Part shown: positions 46,277-57,500 of the stretch, piece by piece
How the letters are laid out: each line of letters begins with the position of its first letter
Position numbering within the stretch: the stretch's first letter is position 1
Origin: Macrolepiota albuminosa
Taxonomy: Eukaryota; Basidiomycota; Agaricomycetes; Agaricales; Agaricaceae
Length of the DNA: 64,000 bases
Assembly: GCA_027475525.1 (NCBI GenBank)
Contig: JAMWFC010000051.1
Location: 881,205-945,204, forward strand
Reading direction: 5' to 3'
Program-made: the position numbers and the translations under genes
Notes under the pieces: generated by a model
Databases searched by the model: none
Told to the model about the DNA's origin: nothing
Seen by the model: only the letters and a program-made list of their open reading frames with translations

Positions 46277-48218
46277 ATGGCAACCCAACCGCTGGCAGAG
46301 GCCAGCCAGCAGCTTTGGTATGCTCTCAACTTCAATGTCGCAACAGTCAACTTAGGTCAGATTTTACTCTCAATATTAGGGACGAGACCCTCACCAGGCT
46401 GCTCAGTAAATCCTTCATCCTAACGGTTCCTTTACAATGATTAGTTGACGTTATATAACAGATCTCTCTACGGCGACGGTGAAGCGCAATGTTGAACTCG
46501 AGAATAGAGTCTCCGAATTGGAGGTCGAACTTTCAGTTTGGAAGCAAGCTCACTCGGTCGCTCTTGAGGCATCCGAACGCGAAACGAAAGCACATAATGT
46601 GCAAGTTGCTGCTTTGAACCGTCAAATATCGAATTTGGACTGCTTTAGAGGAGTATCCTTCCCTCATTGATCGTTATTTTAGGATCCTAACAGGACGCCA
46701 CAGAATCAAAATCCTCTTATTCTATGTATCGTCAACGGCGACGAAAACGTATTTATTCGGGACCTTTTTGTTCAAGGACAGCAAGGCGGCCGGGCGGCAG
46801 CTCAACAGCTCACGAAATCTATTGCGGAATACCTCTCTAATGAGGATGTCCACGTATTTGGTCGACTTTCTTTCTGGATTACTGTATACTACAACAAGAT
46901 TGAATGGGACGATCTTCTGAGGACAAATAAGATTTGTACTTCGGAACAATTTGAAGGATTTCTCTCGGTACGTTGTCTTCGTTATCTTTCATGGTCCCTA
47001 ATTCTCAAATCGCTTGCTATTCAAGGGTTTTAGTCAATCCTCCCCTCGGTTTTTAATGGTCGATGTTGGATATCATAAAGACACCATTGACTCAAAGATT
47101 AAAGGTTGATTTTTGGTCCTATAATCTGCCCGCTTGCGTTGACTTTTGGCTTAGAATACTTGCAAACTTATATGCGGTTCCCACAAACATTACGTGTGTT
47201 CTTTTGTGGTAAGAAAGTGACGGCCAACAATCAGCATTGTCTATTGATTTGCAGTCCAGGCGGCCGGTCCGACGTCTCAGGATACATGTCGACGTTCGAT
47301 ACTTTGGAGAAGGAGCAACTGCTGGGCAAGATAGTCATCCTTCGTTCATCCAATGAGCTGGACCTGGACTCGAGACTCCCTTCTTTGCCAAGGCTTACCG
47401 TAGAGGGGTTGTTCATGGCGGAGAAACCGTCAGGAAGAGGTTTTCCGAAGCTTACACCGTTGACTGTGGGCTCATTTAGCAACGTGACAACGAACGGTGG
47501 GCTCATAAGTCCGCAGTCCCCGACTAGAGCAGGTGGGCGTATGGTTGATCCTTCGCTGGTGTGTAAATGAACGGTGGGCTCATAAGTCCGCAGTCCCCGA
47601 CTAGAGCAGGTGGGCGTATGGTTGATCCTTCGCTGGTGTGTAAATTTTCTTGATAATCAAGAACATGCCAGATCTACAGCTTTATTTTAGCCCTTACATA
47701 GGCGTATGTAATTCGCGTCTTCTTCGCCGAAATTGACTTGAAAGGGCCACAGAAAATCCGCCGCCCTGTAACGAACATTACCTGATGACGTGTTCGAAAG
47801 GGGTGACTACTTTCGATAGATTCCGTACGATTGACGACTGACTGCTGGTTCAGGCTGCGATCTGTAAATATTCGCATGATTATATCTTGACTCCTGAACA
47901 ATTGTCGTCGCTTGCTAGTAATGCGAAGAAGGCTCCGTGCAATTGGCTTAAAAATGGTGCGTCACAATTGAACTGCGGCGTCACCCCGCTTATTAGTGAC
48001 CGGTAGGCGTTCAATGTCCATATGGAGAGAATTGTTGTTGGGGACATACCTGTCCAAATGGCCCTAAGTGCTTCCATCTCAGTAAAGGAAAATGCTGGTT
48101 CAAAGGAGGTAAGCTAGACAAATGCTTGCCTTGAATTGCATTATTAAATGCCGGATTAGAAGCGATGCACTCCGTACTCCCTTCTGGCGAACGATCTCCT
48201 TCGTCAGGCTCAAACTGA
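46277..48218 (+). CDS. CCCH zinc-finger protein 2, paralogue of the previous gene
   Basis: Same plan as CCCH-1: a start at MATQPLAEASQQL (tentative), coiled coil (LENRVSELEVELSVWKQAHS), globular domain (CIVNGDENVFIRDLFVQGQQ, GRAAAQQLTKSIAEYL, RFLMVDVGYHKDTIDSKIK), linker, then fingers CNEHYLMTC...CKYSHDY and CNWLKNG-VQ-C-PYGEN-C-CWG-H with CFHLSKGKCWF. The last exon reads AMHSVLPSGERSPSSGSN and ends with TGA at 48216-48218. The 77 bp duplication at 47492 lies across the splice donor after DPSLV and disappears when collapsed. The exons after 47690 are short and were joined by frame and by comparison with CCCH-1. Confidence 0.7.
47492..47645. repeat. 77 bp tandem duplication in the CCCH-2 gene
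   Basis: 47492-47568 equals 47569-47645. The only case outside transposon DNA; the gene belongs to a multi-copy family, which may be why the assembly broke. Confidence 0.9.
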
Positions 48219-48567
48219 TACATATACTTTAACAGGAAAGAATACCCCGCGGCCATTAGTCGCTCTATACTATTTCTGATATGTCGCTCAATTCTTTGGT
48301 TATCTATCAATGATCTTCGGATGGAATTCAGTGGTCGCAACCATTAGTTATAATTGTGGACAAACTATCTGTTTTACATATGAAGCCGTTGCCAACGTTT
48401 GATTTCAACATTGACAGAAGGCAGTGAGGGGGAGCATGATTTGGGGGTAATGTTTGGTTCAAATTGCAATCTGATGGCGGCAAATGCCGTATCGATGTGA
48501 CCAAAGCGCCTAGTGCTCTAAACTCCAAATCTAGCCGATTGTTTCTGCCATTATTTCAACTACAGCC
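48219..48567. other. Spacer between CCCH-2 and RDI1
   Basis: 349 bases with no gene; 3' end of the former and promoter of the latter. Confidence 0.5.
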
Positions 48568-49546
48568 ATGTCCGCAGTAGGCATATTCTCTTACGCTGTT
48601 ACATGTTGATTTGACCTCATGTTCAGCACGAAGGAGACGATGATTTCCAGCCCTCTACCACTCCTGGTGCAGTCAATTGCAAACAAATGCTGATTGAAAT
48701 CGGGTACTGATTGACAATCATTCTAGGCTACAAAGTCAGTGCTGCCAAGTCAGCAGAGGAATACGCTAAGCTCGATGCTGAGGATGAGAGTTTGGCCCGC
48801 TGGAAGGCAACACTAGGCATTGTTCCTGGTGCTATGGGCAGCGAGACGAGCGGCCCCAAGGTACGTGAGGGCAGTCTGATGACTCATATTTGACCATCAT
48901 CTTTCCAGGTCACGGTCCTCACTCTTGAGCTAGACTCTCCGACATTGCCTGCAGGGAAGAAAATCATCTTAGATCTGAAGGATCCCATTCGCCTCGCAGA
49001 AGCCAAGAAGAATCCTATCACTATAAAGGAGGGCGTCGAGTATAAGTAGGCCAAGGAAACAATGACTTCTTTCGAGAGCTAACGATGAGTCTCACAGTGT
49101 CCGTATCACCTTCAAGGTGAATCACTCAATCATCTCGGTATGTACTAATCGCTTTGAAAGGTGAGATCTGGGTCATAGATACTGTTCAGGGTGTTCGATA
49201 CATACAAGTGGTGAAACGGGCTGGCCTGAAAGGTACTGTTGAAAGCTATTAGAGCGGCAGCTACTCTCAATTAAAGGCATAAACCAGTTGATAAGCTCGA
49301 GCAAATGCTTGGATCGTACGGTCCTCATCCAAATGGCGAGGCATATGCGAAGAATTTTGACACTGAGGAGTCGCCTTCTGGATTGATGGCCCGAAGTGGC
49401 ACTTATAGCGTCCGCAGTCGTGTTGTCGACGATGACGGAGAGGTCTACGCTGGCATGTCTGTTCTTGTGTTCATCGTTTCGTGTATGCTCATTACGTGCA
49501 AATCGCAGATTGGGAATGGTCCTTCAAATTAGCAAAGGAATGGTAA
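48568..49546 (+). CDS. RDI1: Rho GDP-dissociation inhibitor
   Basis: Holds prenylated Rho-family GTPases in the cytosol in their GDP form. The first exon codes only MSA (48568-48576), then HEGDDDFQPSTTPG, then the helical arm (YKVSAAKSAEEYAKLDAEDE, SLARWKATLGI) and the immunoglobulin-like domain (GKKIILDLKDP, IKEGVEYN, VRITFKVNHSIISG, VRYIQVVKRAGLKVDKLEQM, GSYGPHPNGE, EESPSGLMARSGTYSVRSRV, DDDGEVYA), ending DWEWSFKLAKEW as the family does. Six introns. The start was chosen because it splices in frame into the conserved arm and puts HEGDDDF next to MSA. COQ2 follows on the same strand. Confidence 0.92.
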
Positions 49547-49720
49547 ACAAGGACCATAATATCTACCTCTCATATTTTTTCATGAGCTTGACCTGTCATT
49601 CATGTACATTGTCACTTCACATTGCATTATAGTTTTTGAAGAATAACATACCCATATGTATAAAACTGCCTTGATTTAATTAGGAGAGAAGACTGACTGA
49701 AGCGTGGGATTTTGTAGTTT

Positions 49721-51069
49721 ATGCTTTCCCCTATCGTGGTCGTTCCTTATAGTGGCAGATGCCTCACGCGTCTTCAGTGCAATACCTTGCGTAACAAATC
49801 ACACTCCCATTTTCTGAGGCGACCCCTCACCCGGTCCAGTCCGCTATTTTCGCATGTCCATGCGCGTTGTTCTACTTCCAATGCTATTTCGGTCTCCACA
49901 TCATGGGTAGACCATCTTCCTCAAAAGGTCCAGCCATATTTATACCTGACACGTATAGACAAACCTATTGGGACTCTTCTGCTGTTTTACCCGTGTGGTA
50001 CGTCTTTTTGACCGATTGTGTGCATTGTTGAAGTCATCGCAAGACACTGTAAACAGCATGGTCTATCACGATGTCTTCTTACGCTCTACAACTACCATTT
50101 ACGACACCTCTGACATATATCGGACTTTTTGGGCTCGGGGCAGTCGTCATGCGTGGCGCAGGCTGTACAATCAATGACATGTGGGACAAAAATCTCGACA
50201 AAGCTGTCGGTGAGTTGAGATAGGACTTAGGACATTGATTCAATATTCAGATTCCTAGAAAGAACCAAGGCCCGACCATTAGCAAGGGGCGATATATCAA
50301 CCACTCATGCTATTGTCTTTCTGGGCGCGCAATTGACTGCAGGTCTGGGTGTATTGACGCAACTCAACATGTATAGGTACGTGAAGTTACAACTCGATCA
50401 TTAATTTTCACGAAAAGCATTTTATTAGCATCTTACTTGGTGCTTCTTCACTGTCGCTTGTAACAATATACCCCTTCATGAAGAGGGTAACTTATTGGCC
50501 CCAGGCCGTACTCGGTATAACTCGACTTCCATGGGTGTGGTTTCGGGAGATCTAAGTATCCCTCTGTTTAGGCCTTGCCTTCAATTGGGGTGCGTTACTC
50601 GGATGGTCAGCTGTGGCTGGAGCCGTCAACTGGACGGTTTGCCTTCCTATGTATGCTGGTGGCGTCTGTTGGACATTGGTTTACGACAGCATTTACGCCC
50701 ACCAAGTAAGCATACCGCAACTGCTGCATCTTTCATGCTGACTGAGTGTGTTAGGACAAGTCGGATGACGTCCTGGTTGGAATTCAATCAACCGCTCTTC
50801 TCTTTGGAAATCATTCTCGATCGATCCTTAGTGGACTCTCGATGTCCACGGTCTCCCTAATATCATATGCAGGTTATTTAAACGGCCAGGGGATACCATT
50901 TTACGTTGGCATGGGCCTTGCGGCTCTGCAGCTCACGCGCGTGTTGTACCGAACTGATTTTAACAATCGTCCTAGCTGTTGGCGAGGATTTGTTGGTTGC
51001 GGTTGGGCAGGGTTCTGGATCTGGATGGGTGCCTTGGGGGATTATTCTTTATTATTATATCTCTCGTAA
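49721..51069 (+). CDS. COQ2: 4-hydroxybenzoate polyprenyltransferase, mitochondrial
   Basis: Attaches the polyprenyl tail to 4-hydroxybenzoate in ubiquinone synthesis at the mitochondrial inner membrane. An N-terminal basic stretch ([20 protein letters not shown]) fits a mitochondrial presequence. Then [28 protein letters not shown], the first Asp-rich motif [22 protein letters not shown], the second motif [13 protein letters not shown], and the end [16 protein letters not shown]. Several hydrophobic helices as in UbiA-type enzymes. About six introns (for example after FYPC and after DKAV). The stop is TAA at 51067-51069. Confidence 0.93.
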
Positions 51070-51479
51070 AAACAAACATGAAGCGTGGAGGTGCTGACGA
51101 TGACGCCTGACTGATCAGAAAAGGCTGGATGAAAAAAGAAGACAGTCGTAAAAAGTTTTATCATTCGACTAGAAAAACCTTATTTGAAAAAAAACGATAG
51201 TCGTGTTGGTATCTCCATTTTGAACATTGCAGCCCATCTACCAACAGACTCCCGCAACTCAATTACACGCTGTTTATATACCAGGAGAACCAGAGGGTTA
51301 GTTACGATATATCGGGACCAGCGCCTCCATGTGATGTGAGCGCTTGAGCAACCGGAGACACTCACGTGACTTCGTTATAGTACAAAACTCATGCAGTATA
51401 TTGATACAGACCAAGATCGGAAACAGAAAAGTAGGGGGTCAAGATATGACGGATGTAAGTGCGAATGGTCGGCCAATCT
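51070..51479. other. Convergent spacer between COQ2 and RPA3
   Basis: No gene; 3' ends of two convergent genes. Confidence 0.5.
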
Positions 51480-51969
51480 TTACATGAACATCCGTGTCAG
51501 AAATCGAGGGTCGTGGATGAGCTCCACGGTGTCATTAACAAGCTTTAGATCTACCAGAGGTACATTTTGATCAACGAAAACGCTGTAAAATCCCTAGAAA
51601 CGTACCAAGGTCTGAACCTTGATTCACCACCATCATTGCCTTTATCGTCGTTCCATCCATCACTTTGCCAATCACTTCAATGAAGGGGTCGTCAATCGTA
51701 ATACCCTGCTGGTTCTCAGCCGCATGTTTTTGGCTTTGATAAATAAGACATACCGTATGTAGCTGTACTGTGACTTCTCCACCATCACTTGCCTGGACAG
51801 TCATGAATTCTGGATTTTTCTACCATATGTCGACGCGTGCTCAAGAAATCTGAAGAGGGTAGATTACCTGCAGAGTTCTACACGCTAGTCTGACAGTTTT
51901 TCCAACATAATCAGGAAGACGCGCTGCGTTAACGCGTGTAGAGAGGTGTTCCGAAGCCCCAGTAGCCAT
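51480..51969 (-). CDS. RPA3: Replication protein A small subunit (RPA3/Rfa3-like)
   Basis: Small OB-fold subunit of the single-strand DNA-binding RPA complex. Four exons on the minus strand: MATGASEHLSTRVNAARLPD, YVGKTVRLACRTLQ; then KNPEFMTVQASDGGEVTVQL, HT; then NQQGITIDDPFIEVIGKVMD, GTTIKAMMVVNQGSDLG; then LKLVNDTVELIHDPRFLTRM, FM. About 110 residues, the usual size. The phrases vgktVRL, FIEVIGKV and the end with Leu-Val-Asn..H.P.F fit the family. A LINE has inserted 172 bases upstream of the start codon. Confidence 0.85.
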
Positions 51970-52124
51970 GCAAGTTGATTTGGCAAGTTAAGAGGGTAAA
52001 TGCGTTCAATCACGAGGGTTAGCCATAAATGGACGCGACAAGAACTGAGTTTGAATCTTTGAACAATGTTTTCGCTCAAAATCCAGCAAAACTCGGAATT
52101 CAATCCTTATGATGATTTTTGAAC

Positions 52125-52140
52125 GAAATCCAAAAGATCT
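52125..52140. repeat. Target site duplicate left of the LINE
   Basis: GAAATCCAAAAGATCT, exactly repeated at 60053-60068. Confidence 0.95.
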
Positions 52141-52557
52141 GGCGGGGCCCTTGACCATAAACAACCATCATCACCAAATAACTGGTGCCGCAACCAAGCC
52201 ACAGGCTGGTCTGCCATACACATTCCTCTATAACGAGAAGCTGCCTGATGAGCAGAGTCGGGCCCCCCCCACAAACTATTCCTCCAACCCTCCTAGCAGG
52301 TTAGGAGAAGGGCATATGAGCCGTTACAGTGAGGAGGTAGGCCCCAACTCTCGTTGCTGGCGAAGTTGAACTTTCCTGTATATCACCCGAAAAGGAAGCT
52401 GACATGAACACGAAACACATTGAAGGACACACAATGTCACACGAGGTTAATGTAAGTCAGGGATAATATACGGCAACCCAAAAATTCACCCAAGAAGCAC
52501 CACATGTCAAATAAAAGACAGACAGTAAAATGATCGTCAAAATCCATCGCACTGCCC

Positions 52558-54161
52558 ATGACCCCCGCGGAAGCTCAGAGAAAACGAGCGCAGTCGGCCA
52601 GCCCAGCACAACAGAAAGGTGTTAGGTCCCACGACAAAAAGAGGAGACAAGTATCGAGCCCTGTCACTATGTCGGATATGGAAGTCTCGGAGGAGGATAC
52701 ACGTAGCCCCCTGACCTTGAGTATCCCCCCACCTCCAGACATGGGGAACCTATCGATATCTTCGGATGCCTCTCGTGGTATACTTACTGACGGAGACACA
52801 ACCCTAGTAAGCCCACTGCTCTCCCCCTCCTCTCTGCCACTAGCAGGAGGAGAATCGACCCCAAGGAATACAGGCCTGGATGACCAGGAGACTCACAACG
52901 ATCCGCCCTGGATAGTCAAACGTTCTCGAATCACACCTGCAGGCCCGCCGTTCACTCAGGCGACACTGATGACTACCGCGATTAATAAAGCAGGAGGACA
53001 GACGCCCTCGGCGAAGAGTAAACCTCCCCAACTCCCAAAAGGCTTAGCGCGGACTCCAGCACCAATTGGCGGGTTTCCGATTATACACCTCTCCACCCCC
53101 CCCTGGTACAATCTACTGCCGGACCAGCGAGACCACTTTGACGCCTACCCTGAACCTAAGCTGTGGGTTAGAGACTGGCAAGCTAGCCAGGACGCCGACC
53201 TCATGACCACTAGCGACAAGCTTAAGGACCTCGTAAAGCAGATTACAGGCGAAAGAGCGAAACTATCTACCCCCCAAAAGGAGAAGGAAATCGTCACGAA
53301 GAGGCGCAACGATAGATATAAGCCCCCTTACCACTTCCTTATATCCGACATCTCTCAGAAAGCCTACGATCTGTTGACGGGACATCCCATAATATCCACA
53401 GCCAGCGCCACGGCCTTCTTTTTACCATACACCCCACCCACACCTCGACTCTTATGCACCATCGAGGGCTTTACACTTAGCATCAGGACGCCGGACGCTG
53501 TCCTTGAATCCGAAGAAATGGCTACGAGGATTGTCCAGACTACCTTGACCACGAACGAGACCATGATTACGCTTCTAAAGAATAGGCTAATTGCAGACGA
53601 AACCTCCCAACATAACATGGGACCCGCAATCGAACTCATACGTACTCTAGAAGTCAAGCTGGTGAGAGGCGAGGAGACAGTGGACCGGGCCACAGCAGCG
53701 AGACCTACGAAGCCACTATGGAACGTCTTCTTCAAACACCCCCCCCACATCTCCTGGACCAGTTTCTTCGTTATCCTACAGAACATCCGTGACATAAAAT
53801 TTATTGATATGGACTGCGGAAGTGCAACGCTAGTCGATGAGGCAAGCCGACTCCACTGTTATAAGTGCAAGGGCAATTTATTGATATGGACTGCGGAAGT
53901 GCAACGCTAGTCGATGAGGCAAGCCGACTCCACTGTTATAAGTGCAAGGGTGCTGACCATAATGCCCCACAATGTGAATACGCCGCCATGGAAGGATGGC
54001 ATGGGAACGAGGGAGCAGGAAAGGTCGAAGAAACTGTAGAGTTCGCTACTTCAAGCCGGGAACCTTTGCAAGGAAGGAACAGAAATGAGCGCCGCGCTGA
54101 AAGTTGGAGAGGTGGTAGCCGCTACCCGGGCTTTGGAGGAATCAGACGCGACCATAAATAA
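52558..54161 (+). CDS. LINE ORF1: gag-like nucleic-acid binding protein
   Basis: ATG at 52558 (MTPAEAQRKRAQSASPAQQK). The Ser/Pro-rich N-terminus is followed by a Pro-rich part (STPPWYNLLPDQRDHFDAYP), an alpha/beta region (IEGFTLSIRTPDAVLESEEM), and one zinc knuckle CYKCKGADHNAPQC (CX2CX4HX4C). The tail is Arg-rich. About 508 residues after collapsing the duplication at 53798. It should package LINE RNA into a particle. Confidence 0.85.
53798..53951. repeat. 77 bp tandem duplication in LINE ORF1
   Basis: 53798-53874 equals 53875-53951. It splits the zinc knuckle. Confidence 0.95.
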
Positions 54162-54540
54162 TTTTAGTACTACTGCATTAACGATGTTTTTTTCACCCGC
54201 TCTTTTTGAAATGATGACTCCCCTCTCAATGAATTCAGCTTGACGGCCACATAGGGCAGAAAAACCGAGATGAATTTACTGAGTTCTATGAACGACAGGT
54301 AATCTCAGGTTAGCCCCCGACGGCCACATAGGGCAGAAAAACCGAGATGAATTTACTGAGTTCTATGAACGACAGGTAATCTCAGGTTAGCCCCCCACTG
54401 GGCTGGGAAGAGCCCAGACGGCATCGTATTTACGATGGACAGTGCCGAGCAGCGCTCCTGCTTAAGTCTGATACTCAAATTGACGACATTGTCCACCCCC
54501 CCACAAACCTGTCACAATAAGAGAAGAAACACAACATTGG
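54162..54540. other. LINE inter-ORF spacer
   Basis: No gene. Contains one 77 bp duplication (54242-54318 equals 54319-54395); the true spacer is about 302 bases. Confidence 0.7.
54242..54395. repeat. 77 bp tandem duplication in the LINE spacer
   Basis: 54242-54318 equals 54319-54395. Confidence 0.95.
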
Positions 54541-57500
54541 ATGAATACAAACGGTAACGGTTACAGCCCCACTCGGGTAGGAGAGGATAGCAGCTCCACC
54601 ATCGGCCACACCCTTAATGACGACCCGAGAGGGATCGGAGATGGATCGACGGCATCCCAACCCTCACTGAGGACACCGGGACTATACCCTTCACAGCCCA
54701 CTGTGGGTACAAGGGATGAGAACGAAATCAATGGAGAACAGAGCCTACGAGCCCAACCAGAAATACAAGCCCCACAGACCTCACAACCACAGGCTCGAAT
54801 AAGGATCCCGAACAAGTCAAAGAGAGGAGGAATTAAAATAGCTTCGCTAAATATGAAAGGCGGAGGGTCCGAACTGACAAGATCGAAATGGAATGAAATA
54901 TGTCAACTGGTTAGAGAAGAAGGCATAGACATTCTAGCAACTCAAGAGACGCACCTAGATGATACTCTTAGAGAGAATCTAAATGAGCTTTTTGAAAGAC
55001 AGATACACATACTGTCAGACTTAGACGCGATGCATCCAAATGCTAAAGGAGTGGCTTTTATACTCAACAAAAGAACGACGAGGTGGAGAGAAGCTAAGCT
55101 TACCAAACTTGTCCCAGGCAGAGCAGTAATGATAGAACTACCGTGGACCGAGAACGAAACATTTAGATGTGTAAATGTTTATGCCCCAAATGACGCAAGT
55201 CAAAACGAAGATTTCTGGAGAGAATTAAAAGACCTATGGTACACAGGACGACACAGGCAAAAACCCCAGGTGATACTGGGAGACACAAATATAGTGGAGG
55301 ATGCACTGGACAGACTCCCTGCACATGAAGATAACCAGCAAGCAGTGAGCGCCCTGACTGAACTAAAGTCCTACCTAGGACTGGTTGATGGCTGGAGAAG
55401 AGAAAACTCGACTAAAATTGACTTCTCATTCTATATGGTGGGAAGAATGTGTCAATCAAGGATTGACAGAATATATATAGAGGAAACACTATTATCCCAT
55501 ACGTATGACTGGAAGATAAAAAGAACTGGTATAAATACTGACCACCTGCTTGTAACTGCTAGGATCCTGAACCCTTGGACGCCACAGATAGGCGAAGGGA
55601 GATACGCGATCCCAATTAAACTTCTGGAAGACGAAAAACTGATAAGTAAGCTAGAGAAAATGGGTATGGAACACATACAAGGCTTCGAGAACACAACATG
55701 CGATCGCTGCGGGATGGAAAGCCTGCAGGTAGCCTACAAAAACCTTAAAAAGAAGATGATAAAAGAGATAAGAGAATACTCAAAGATAAACTCACATAAA
55801 ATTAAAACAGAACTCGAGAACCTGCGGAGCGACAGAGAAGCGATTCATAACGATACTGCGCTGGATGAGGAACGTAAAGGCTTAGAGGCAGCCTTATTAG
55901 ATGATAGAATACGGCTTCTCGAAAGGTGGAGATTTGAGAGAGCGAGAGACACAGTGACGGCAAGCTTCGAAATATACGGCGAGACAATTACAAAACCATG
56001 GATTAATATGAACCGAGAGGCGAAGCCGAGAGATTATATCATAGCTCTGAAACGGCCTCCGGAGGAAGGTGGAGGACTTGAAAGGAGATCACACAAAATG
56101 GCAGAAGCCATGAGGAACTTCCACGAAAACCTCCAGAATGATGGAGTACCAAGGGAAGAACATGAATATGATTCCAGACTAAGGAAAGTTCTGTCAAATA
56201 TAGATAAGAAGGTCCCAGAGGAGGACAAGATATCAATTGGGGAGGACATAACATGCAAAGAGATAGAAGTAGCAATAAACAAACTTCCAAATGGGAAAGC
56301 TGCGGGCCTAGATGGGATCCCGCAGGAACTGTGGAAAGCGCTACTGGAAAGATTTAATCAGAGAAAGGCTGATGACACAGTGAGATTCGACGTGGCAGAA
56401 ATGCTGAAAAATGTCTTCAATAGCATTAAGGTAGACGGAATGGAAATAGGAACTGGCTTTGCAGATGGGTGGCTATGCCCAATATACAAAAAGGGAGATA
56501 GAACGGACGCAGGAAACTATAGGCCTATTACAGTACTAAACACAGATTACAAGATCTTCACAAAGATCCTTTCAACACGGCTAAGCAAAGTAGCGCCCGG
56601 AATTATACACGCGAACCAAGCAGGTTTTATGAAAGGGAGAAGGATAGAGGACCAGACAGAATTGGCGCACCTCATGATAAGAAGATGTGAGGAAAGGAAA
56701 GAAGACGGGATGATAGTATGCCTTGACCAGGAAAAGGCTTATGACAGAATTCTACACCCTTTCCTGTGGGCGTCCTTACAAAAATTCAACTTTCCGGACG
56801 CTTTCATTAATATGATCAAGGAGTTATACAAGGATGCGAAAACAAAGGTCATATTGAATGGTGAACTAAGCACAATGTATCAGGTAACAAGAGGTGTTCG
56901 ACAGGGTGACCCAATGTCATGCCTGCTTTTTAACATAGCCATAGAATCACTAGCGCAAATGTTAAGAAGATCAAGACTTAAAGGTTTTAAAATTAACGAA
57001 GGATTGGAAAGGTTGATCGCAACCTTATATGCCGACGACACTACGGTCTATCTATCCAAAGATGACCGATTCAAAGATCTCACAAAGATACTCAAGAAAT
57101 GGTGCGGAGTATCAGGGGCAAGGTTTAATATCCCGAAAACCGTCGTTGTCCCGGTTGGAACTAGTGAATATAGAGATAACCTCATACTGAGCAGAAGGAG
57201 CTCTGGAAGAGGATCTAAGATCCCGAATAATATAAAAATAGCGAATATAGAGATAACCTCATACTGAGCAGAAGGAGCTCTGGAAGAGGATCTAAGATCC
57301 CGAATAATATAAAAATAGCTAAGGAAGGGGAGGCAACACGGCTCTTAGGAGCCTTTATCGGTAATGGCGTAGATGATAATGGTATCTGGACTCCCACAAT
57401 TGAAAAAGTTGCCAGTGACCTGAAAAGATGGAGCCGGAGCAAACCTACAATAGAAGGCAAACGTCTGATAGTGAATATGGTAGTAGGAGGACGTACACAA

